Source of the DNA: Methylacidiphilum kamchatkense Kam1
GTDB lineage: Bacteria; Verrucomicrobiota; Verrucomicrobiia; Methylacidiphilales; Methylacidiphilaceae
Reading direction: 5' to 3'
DNA: 64,000 nucleotides
Assembly (NCBI RefSeq): GCF_007475525.1
Contig: NZ_CP037899.1
Location: forward strand, 930,001 to 994,000
The translations under genes and the position numbers were made by a program. Of this stretch, positions 58,993-64,000 are shown in pieces (the stretch's first letter is position 1; the number at the start of each line of letters is the position of its first letter). The notes below the pieces were generated by a model. It worked only from the letters and a program-made list of their open reading frames with translations. It was not told the origin of the DNA and made no database searches.

Positions 58993-60543
58993 TTAGCGGT
59001 GAAAGCCTCCCATTCCTCCGTGAAAACCGCCCATTCCGCCGTGGAATCCACCCATTCCACCATGAAAGCCCCCCATTCCTCCATGGAATCCACCCATTCC
59101 ACCATGAAACATTCCCGGATGCCCAATAAAGCCTTGGTGCCCTATAAACCCTTGATGTCCATAAAATCCTCCATGACCTAGACCACTGGCCCCATGGAAT
59201 ATGAATCCGTGGGGGATTCCAGTACTTCCGTGAAAGCTGCTTATTCCTGAAAAAGTATGGATGTGTGCATTGCCTAACTGACCTGCAAAATGAGAAGATC
59301 CATTTCCACCTCTAAAATGAGAAGCCAGATGACCAAAAGAAGGCGTATTTAGTGTATGGCCTGTGATATCATGAAGACCATGGTAGGTTAAATGTTGGGG
59401 ATGGACAGGGGAAAGAGAACCATTAGGTTGCCCATGTGCCCAGTTTGCCTGATGTAAGCCAGTAAGGTTTTGATGATCCTGGTGGAGCAGCTGATGAAAA
59501 TCGGAATGAAGAGGGTTTTGAGTGGAAGCATGAGAAAGTGCATGAGCCGTGTTATGGATCCCATTTGCATGGACCAATTGGTGTTGGTTAGCATGAAAAG
59601 ATCCAGGATGGTTAAAAGGATGGCCTGCAGAAGGAATCGCATGGATGGGATGGCTCCCCATATGTTGCATGGTGCCAGGATGTTGATGGGTGGTAGTTTT
59701 TGTAACAAAGACATTTTTTTCAATTACAACCGGGAAAAATCCAAAGGGACCCCATAGGAATGGCCACCACAATCCCCAACCAAATCCAAAGCCAAAGCCC
59801 CAACCCCACCACCACCAGGGCCATCCCCATCCCCATCCATACCCATAGCCTCCCCATGGGTTGCCCGAATAGGTTAATTGTGTATTGTTTTCTTCGCTTC
59901 CAATATAGGGTTGAGGTGATGGAGCAGAGGCACTGGCAAGAGCAGGAGCCGTAGTTGTAGCATAAGCAGCAGCTTTAGAGGCGGCCAGGGCTTCTTGCCG
60001 TTTTAATGATTCTTTTTGCTGGGCTATGGCCGCTAAAAGTTCGTTTCTTCTCTGATAAGCAAGTTGGATATCTGTTTGCAGCAAGTGAAGATCTGAAGAA
60101 TAGGTGTCTATTTTTGCATTGATGGCTGTCCATCGATGCAGAAGAACAGGATCGAATAAATCGGACTGAGAAGATAAATTCCACTTCGCTACAAGGGAGG
60201 AAATCTCGGTATTGATTTTGGCAATTTTTGCAGAAAGCTCATCCACAAGGTTTTGATATCTAAAGAGAGAAGTTTCCATCAAGGATATCGGAACCTGTTC
60301 TGGCAAAGAGGACCTCAAAGTATTTTCATAGAGCGTGTCAAATTGCTTTTTTTCTGTTTCAATTTGCTGCATTAAAGGGGATAAGTTATCCAGTTCCTTA
60401 CCCAGTTCATATCTGAACTTTGTAATTTCATTTTGTTTTTGGTCACTTTGTCTTTGCCAAATACTCATCCCCCAGAGGATAGAAAAGGATAAAAAAATGC
60501 CCGTTAAGGTTAAAAAAACACGCTTATAATGAGAAGGCATCAA
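58993..60543 (-). CDS. His/Gly/Trp-rich membrane-anchored protein with GGMGGFH repeats
   Basis: A 516-residue protein of unknown function. An N-terminal helix (about residues 9-26) could anchor it, followed by a charged coiled-coil region (about 30-190). An Ala-rich linker and a short Trp/Gly/Phe-rich hydrophobic block (about 226-275) follow. Then there is a long His-rich region (about 285-470) with dozens of His residues, and five tandem GGMGGFH repeats at the C-terminus. Composition suggests metal binding or an exported surface/adhesive protein, but this is only inference. Confidence 0.75.
   Translation of the reverse strand: MMPSHYKRVFLTLTGIFLSFSILWGMSIWQRQSDQKQNEITKFRYELGKELDNLSPLMQQIETEKKQFDTLYENTLRSSLPEQVPISLMETSLFRYQNLVDELSAKIAKINTEISSLVAKWNLSSQSDLFDPVLLHRWTAINAKIDTYSSDLHLLQTDIQLAYQRRNELLAAIAQQKESLKRQEALAASKAAAYATTTAPALASASAPSPQPYIGSEENNTQLTYSGNPWGGYGYGWGWGWPWWWWGWGFGFGFGWGLWWPFLWGPFGFFPVVIEKNVFVTKTTTHQHPGTMQHMGSHPIHAIPSAGHPFNHPGSFHANQHQLVHANGIHNTAHALSHASTQNPLHSDFHQLLHQDHQNLTGLHQANWAHGQPNGSLSPVHPQHLTYHGLHDITGHTLNTPSFGHLASHFRGGNGSSHFAGQLGNAHIHTFSGISSFHGSTGIPHGFIFHGASGLGHGGFYGHQGFIGHQGFIGHPGMFHGGMGGFHGGMGGFHGGMGGFHGGMGGFHGGMGGFHR
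58996..59106. repeat. 21-base tandem repeats coding GGMGGFH
   Basis: About five imperfect 21-base units, read on the minus strand as GGMGGFH. Copies differ mainly at third positions, so the amino-acid repeat is better kept than the DNA, which argues for selection or repeated recombination on the coding unit. Confidence 0.85.
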
Positions 60544-60614
60544 TTAAAATCTATTCGGAAAACCATTCAATGCAATGGTAGGAAAAAGATTAGGAGCAGA
60601 AAAAAGAAAAATGC

Positions 60615-61466
60615 TTAGCTTATCCTATCAATCCCATTGTAGACATTGAATCTTTTTTTACGGAGGAATCCAACAAGAGTCATAGAAAATTTTTTGGCAA
60701 CAAGGACTGCCAGACTACTGGGAGCAGAGACAGAACAGAAAAATTTAAGCCCTGCCATGTAAGCTTTTTGAAGTAGCTCATAGCTTGCCCTACCACTAAC
60801 CATAACAATGTGTTTATCCATTGGAATAAGACCTTCTCGAAGAGCATGTCCAATCAATTTATCCATCGCATTATGCCTTCCAACATCCTCTTTGATTTGG
60901 ATCAAGTTCCCTTCAATATCGAATAAAGCGGCAGCATGCAATCCTCCGGTCGTCTTAAAAAGGTTTTGTCGTGTTTGAAATTCCTCAGGAAGCTTATAAA
61001 GGATGTCTGCTGAGATTTTCCAATGGTTTTGGGAGCTTTTTGAAACGTTTTCTTTTTTGTCCAATAGATCAACAACAGTCCTTCCGCAAATCCCACAAGC
61101 ACTGGAAGTCATAAAATGTCTTTCAAACTGTCCCATTGCTGGGAGATGGGGTTGATTCAGGGTAACCAAAAGCGTGTTGTATCTCTGTGCTTCTGCAATT
61201 TCTTTTCTTATGCAATAGGAAATGGAATGCACGGACTCTAGACCAGTCACAATTCCTTCAGAAAAAATAAATCCAAGGGACAGATCAAAATCTGCACCTG
61301 GTGTTCTCATAGTAACAGCGAGCGTTTTTTCTTCACTGCCTGCCCTAAGTCGAATTTCTAAGGGTTCTTCAGTAATCACATAGTCCAACCTGTTCCTTTT
61401 GTTCGAATCAGAAAATTCCCATATTTGAACCGGTACTTTCGATCCTGGCCTTTGTTCTTCCATCAT
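60615..61466 (-). CDS. fdhD: Formate dehydrogenase accessory protein FdhD
   Basis: Sulfurtransferase that delivers sulfur to the Mo cofactor of formate dehydrogenase. At 283 residues it has EEPLEIRLRAG, RTPGADFDLSLGFIFSEGIV, the CxxC-type SSACGICGRTVVD, FKTTGGLHAAALFD, KEDVGRHNAMDKLIG and VSGRASYELLQKAYMAGL. No formate dehydrogenase gene is in the window; it should lie elsewhere. The neighbouring mob/moe/mod genes agree with the Mo-enzyme context. Confidence 0.94.
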   Translation of the reverse strand: MMEEQRPGSKVPVQIWEFSDSNKRNRLDYVITEEPLEIRLRAGSEEKTLAVTMRTPGADFDLSLGFIFSEGIVTGLESVHSISYCIRKEIAEAQRYNTLLVTLNQPHLPAMGQFERHFMTSSACGICGRTVVDLLDKKENVSKSSQNHWKISADILYKLPEEFQTRQNLFKTTGGLHAAALFDIEGNLIQIKEDVGRHNAMDKLIGHALREGLIPMDKHIVMVSGRASYELLQKAYMAGLKFFCSVSAPSSLAVLVAKKFSMTLVGFLRKKRFNVYNGIDRIS

Positions 61467-61678
61467 GCTTCAAAACCTTACTAATCTTTAAAAACATTCG
61501 CTAAAGAATAAAAGATGAAAAGAAAATAATGGATTTAAAAGAATTACAACATTTTGTCCCTTATTTCTGCTACCAAAAACATGCGCAATCGTGCGCACAG
61601 TTTTCGTCCTGCCCCGCCGCGTCTTGCTGAGCGTATTCGTATCTGACAGGCCTGACTTTCCCGACTACGGCAGAGCCC

Positions 61679-62051
61679 CTAATGGGTTGCCTCCTTCCTC
61701 AGCGCCTCGCTTTGCTTTTCTCTGTAGTTTCTTAACCGATATAACCTCAAAGAAAAGCAAGGCATGATTGTCATCCGCTCTTGCATCCTTTCCTGTTCAG
61801 CTGACAACCATTCCTGATTGAGTACCATCCGTTCGCAGCCATTGACCTTGGCAAAATGCTCATGTCGGCTCGGATACCGCCTTGCGCAAGCTGACAAACT
61901 CCACGATTTGCGTTTCGGTATAAAGATGTCGGTGGCTGTTCGTCCGCCCCACCGGAACGAACCAGCCTTCGTGATCCCATCGTTGCAGCGTCTTGACTGT
62001 TACCCCCCCCAGCAGTTTTGCCGATTTGCCCGTTCTAATAGGGCTCTCCAT
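61679..62051 (-). pseudogene. IS607-type TnpA recombinase remnant
   Basis: Two pieces of a MerR-like serine recombinase. The N-terminal HTH piece (62051-61860) reads GKSAKLLGGVTVKTLQRWDHEGWFVPVGRTNSHRHLYTETQIVEF, typical of IS607 TnpA. In another frame (about 61897-61679) comes the tail: NGCERMVLNQEWLSAEQERMQERMTIM then RLYRLRNYREKQ. The catalytic serine domain between them is missing, and no TnpB gene lies next to it. The segment has higher GC than its surroundings, so it is a dead insertion relic. Confidence 0.82.
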
Positions 62052-62140
62052 GTAGTCAATAATACACTATCGGCACTATTTGCATAACTAGAGTTTAGCT
62101 TCCTCATTGACAATTCCCTTAAGGTTATTTAAAAATAGCT

Positions 62141-62926
62141 ATGCGTTTTATATATTTTACATGTCTGTTATGCTTCTTTTTAATACACCCTTTTTCGGAT
62201 TGCTTTGCTCAAAGTCAAAAGCCATTGCAGACTGCTACATTAACGGTCGCTGCTGCAGCGGATTTGAGGTTTGTTCTTCCTGAGATTGTTAGTCCTTTTC
62301 AGACTCTCAATCCTGATGTGAAGGTAGAAGTTATCTATGGAGCCTCTGGAAAATTTTATGAACAGATCTTAAGAAAGGCGCCTTTTGACATTTTTCTTTC
62401 TGCAGATAAAGAATATCCTTTTTTACTATATACCAAAGGTTATGCAGCTGAAGAGCCGTTCCAATATGCGGAAGGCAAACTAGTTCTTTGGATGCGAAAA
62501 GGTTTGTTTGGAGAGAGAAAAGATTGGAAAGAGTTGCTCACTAACAAGAAAGTGTCGAAAATAGCCCTTGCTAATCCACAGCACGCTCCTTATGGAAAAA
62601 TAGCTCAAACTGCTTTAGAGAATGCAGGTTTGTGGGAGAAATTAAATTCCAAATTTGTCTATGGAGAGAACGTCATTCAAGCCTTTCAATTTGCTGAAGG
62701 AAAAAATGCAGAACTTGCCTTTATCCCCCTGGCAATTGCTTTGTCACCTAAAGCTAGAAATGAGGGTGATTATGTAGAAATTCCTCATTCGTTTTATCCA
62801 AAAATCCTTCAATATGGCATTATTGTAAAAAAGGCAGCGAATCTTTCCATTGCTAAAAAATTTAAAGATTATCTTTTAAGCGAAGAAAGTCAGAAGACCT
62901 TAAAAAAATATGGGTTTTGCCCATAA
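62141..62926 (+). CDS. modA: Molybdate ABC transporter substrate-binding protein
   Basis: Periplasmic binding protein of 261 residues with a signal peptide. The mature part begins ATLTVAAAADLRFVLPEIVSPF and reads YGASGKFYEQILRKAPFDIFLSADKEYPFLL, KIALANPQHAPYGKIAQTAL, GENVIQAFQFAEGKNAELAFIPLAIAL. First gene of modABC; the IS607-type relic lies directly upstream, 90 bases away. Confidence 0.94.
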   Translation: MRFIYFTCLLCFFLIHPFSDCFAQSQKPLQTATLTVAAAADLRFVLPEIVSPFQTLNPDVKVEVIYGASGKFYEQILRKAPFDIFLSADKEYPFLLYTKGYAAEEPFQYAEGKLVLWMRKGLFGERKDWKELLTNKKVSKIALANPQHAPYGKIAQTALENAGLWEKLNSKFVYGENVIQAFQFAEGKNAELAFIPLAIALSPKARNEGDYVEIPHSFYPKILQYGIIVKKAANLSIAKKFKDYLLSEESQKTLKKYGFCP

Positions 62927-62941
62927 AACCGGATTGGAAGC

Positions 62942-63619
62942 GTGGATTGGATAGCACTTTGGTTAAGTTTAAAATTAGCCTTTTGGACAACCATCTGCCT
63001 GTATCTGTTAGGTATACCTCTTGCTTATTGGCTGAGTTTTGGCAAAAAAAGACAGTGGAAAATACTTGTGGATTCCATGGTCAGTTTGCCCTTAGTTTTG
63101 CCTCCTACTGTTCTTGGTTTTTATCTGCTTATTCTTTTTGGTAATTCAGGTATTGGTACTGTCTATTCCAGATTATTTGGAAAATCCCTAGTGTTTTCTT
63201 TCGAAGGTTTACTCATTGCCTCTATAATTTATAGTTTGCCTTTTATGGTTCAGAATTTAGCAGGAGCTTTCAGTCTGGTTGATAGCAAGCTTATTGAAGC
63301 TTCTTTGTGTTGTGGGGAAAGCCCATGGAATACCTTTTTTAAGGTCATCTTTCCTCTTTCTTTACAAGGATTTTTGCGTGGGACCGTTTTAAGTTTTACT
63401 CACACCTTAGGAGAGTTTGGTATTGTGCTCATGGTGGGAGGGGATATACCAGGGAAAACTCGAACTATATCTATAGCTTTATATGACCAAGTAGAAGGAC
63501 TCAATTACCAAGAGGCAAATACAACGGCGCTCGTACTTCTCTTATTTTCATTCTTTGTCCTTTTTCTTGTATATTCAACTTCAAATAGCCAATGGAAGAG
63601 AAAAAATATTTTTGTCTAA
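62942..63619 (+). CDS. modB: Molybdate ABC transporter permease
   Basis: Inner-membrane permease of 225 residues with about five helices, starting from a GTG at 62942. The ABC-permease EAA-like loop EASLCCGESPWNTFFKVIFPLSLQGF and the ModB-type LGEFGIVLMVGGDIPGKTRTISIALYDQVE are present. It follows modA after 15 bases and overlaps modC. Confidence 0.94.
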   Translation: MDWIALWLSLKLAFWTTICLYLLGIPLAYWLSFGKKRQWKILVDSMVSLPLVLPPTVLGFYLLILFGNSGIGTVYSRLFGKSLVFSFEGLLIASIIYSLPFMVQNLAGAFSLVDSKLIEASLCCGESPWNTFFKVIFPLSLQGFLRGTVLSFTHTLGEFGIVLMVGGDIPGKTRTISIALYDQVEGLNYQEANTTALVLLLFSFFVLFLVYSTSNSQWKRKNIFV

Positions 63620-64000
63620 AAATAGAAAAGGATCTTTCCCAAGATTGTCGAGTTCAAGTAGAATTAACCCTTCCTCTATTTCCAACTTCTTTAATGGCGA
63701 TCTTTGGTCCATCAGGGAGCGGAAAGTCGACTCTGTTACGCTGTATCGCTGGACTAGATATTCCAGATCACGGAATTATTAAAGTTGGCGAAGAACTATG
63801 GCTGGATACAGAAAAAAAGATAAATATTCCTCCCTACAAAAGAAGTATAGGTTATGTGGTTCAGGAAGACGCTCTTTTTCCTCATCTAAAAGTTGAAGAC
63901 AATGTGGGTTATGGGCTTAAAAACCAACTCAAACTCAGTCAAGCAGAAGCTAGGGATAAAGCAAGGCAAGCCTTGAGAAAAGTTGGGATTGAACATTTGG
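63592..64000 (+). CDS. modC: Molybdate ABC transporter ATPase, partial
   Basis: N-terminal part of the ATPase, from ATG at 63592 (overlapping modB by 28 bases) to the window edge. Walker A is FGPSGSGKSTLLRCIAGL and the Q-loop region RSIGYVVQEDALFPHLKVEDNVGYGL matches ModC. The ABC signature and C-terminal MOP domain lie beyond the window. Confidence 0.92.
   Translation, partial: MEEKKYFCLKIEKDLSQDCRVQVELTLPLFPTSLMAIFGPSGSGKSTLLRCIAGLDIPDHGIIKVGEELWLDTEKKINIPPYKRSIGYVVQEDALFPHLKVEDNVGYGLKNQLKLSQAEARDKARQALRKVGIEHL

Noticed and set aside
58996-59106. Regular 21-base repeats that might be a CRISPR array
   Set aside because: There are no spacers; the units are contiguous and in frame with a protein repeat.
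59388-59954. Antisense and alternate-frame ORFs across the His-rich gene
   Set aside because: They mirror the biased composition of the real coding frame and have no independent support.

Overview
The window looks like a chromosomal segment of a low-GC (about 40%) Gram-negative bacterium, most probably a Verrucomicrobiota member close to Methylacidiphilum. This rests on the character of the 16S gene, a full LPS/Kdo/heptose/Lpt gene set, lipobox lipoproteins, and the mix of housekeeping genes. The genus is inferred from recall, not from a search.

Layout. 1-10 kb: dnaE (partial, with an apparent frameshift), a UvrD-type helicase, lptB with a long N-terminal tail, hemQ plus a glutaredoxin, then def, exbD, exbB and a TonB-like gene. 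10-16 kb: a Pur-family nucleic-acid-binding protein, a polyprenyl diphosphate synthase, the rpmH-rnpA-yidD-yidC cluster and nadB. 16-18 kb: a decayed multicopper oxidase and an ArnT-type glycosyltransferase. 18.5-24.1 kb: a complete rRNA operon, 16S-tRNA-Ala-tRNA-Ile-23S-5S, with promoter, boxA-like elements, long processing stems and a strong terminator. 24-28 kb: two tandem paralogous lipoproteins, isocitrate dehydrogenase, tRNA-Gln and a TIM-barrel protein. 28-36 kb: MalQ, a MidA-type methyltransferase, a CbpA/CbpM-like chaperone pair, an OGG1-like glycosylase, a class III aminotransferase and an MBL-fold hydrolase.

36-45 kb is a long minus-strand run for cell-envelope glycolipids: heptose kinase (hldA), gmhB, kdsB, pyrG (makes the CTP used by KdsB), kdsA, lptC-like, lptA-like, a diacylglycerol glycosyltransferase interrupted at an A8 tract, a GH1 glycosidase and an MBL-fold protein. 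45-54 kb on the plus strand: prephenate dehydratase with unusual motif residues, a Slp-type lipoprotein (minus strand), aguB and aguA (agmatine to putrescine), a heptosyltransferase-like GT9, a cysteine desulfurase, a second class V aminotransferase and a PHP phosphatase. 53-64 kb is rich in molybdenum functions: mobA-mobB-moeA, fdhD and modABC (modC runs off the end). Between them lie an alpha/beta hydrolase, a DUF3365-like haem protein, a Bcp peroxiredoxin and a striking His/Gly/Trp-rich membrane-anchored protein. A fragment of an IS607-type recombinase gene sits directly upstream of modA.

I found no CRISPR array, prophage or intact mobile element, and no clear multi-gene system that is new. 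The points most worth checking are the two frameshifted conserved genes (dnaE and the glycolipid synthase, the latter on a perfect A-AAA-AAA heptamer followed by a stop), the repeat-bearing His-rich protein, the altered prephenate dehydratase motifs, and a structured gene-free stretch after the rRNA operon.
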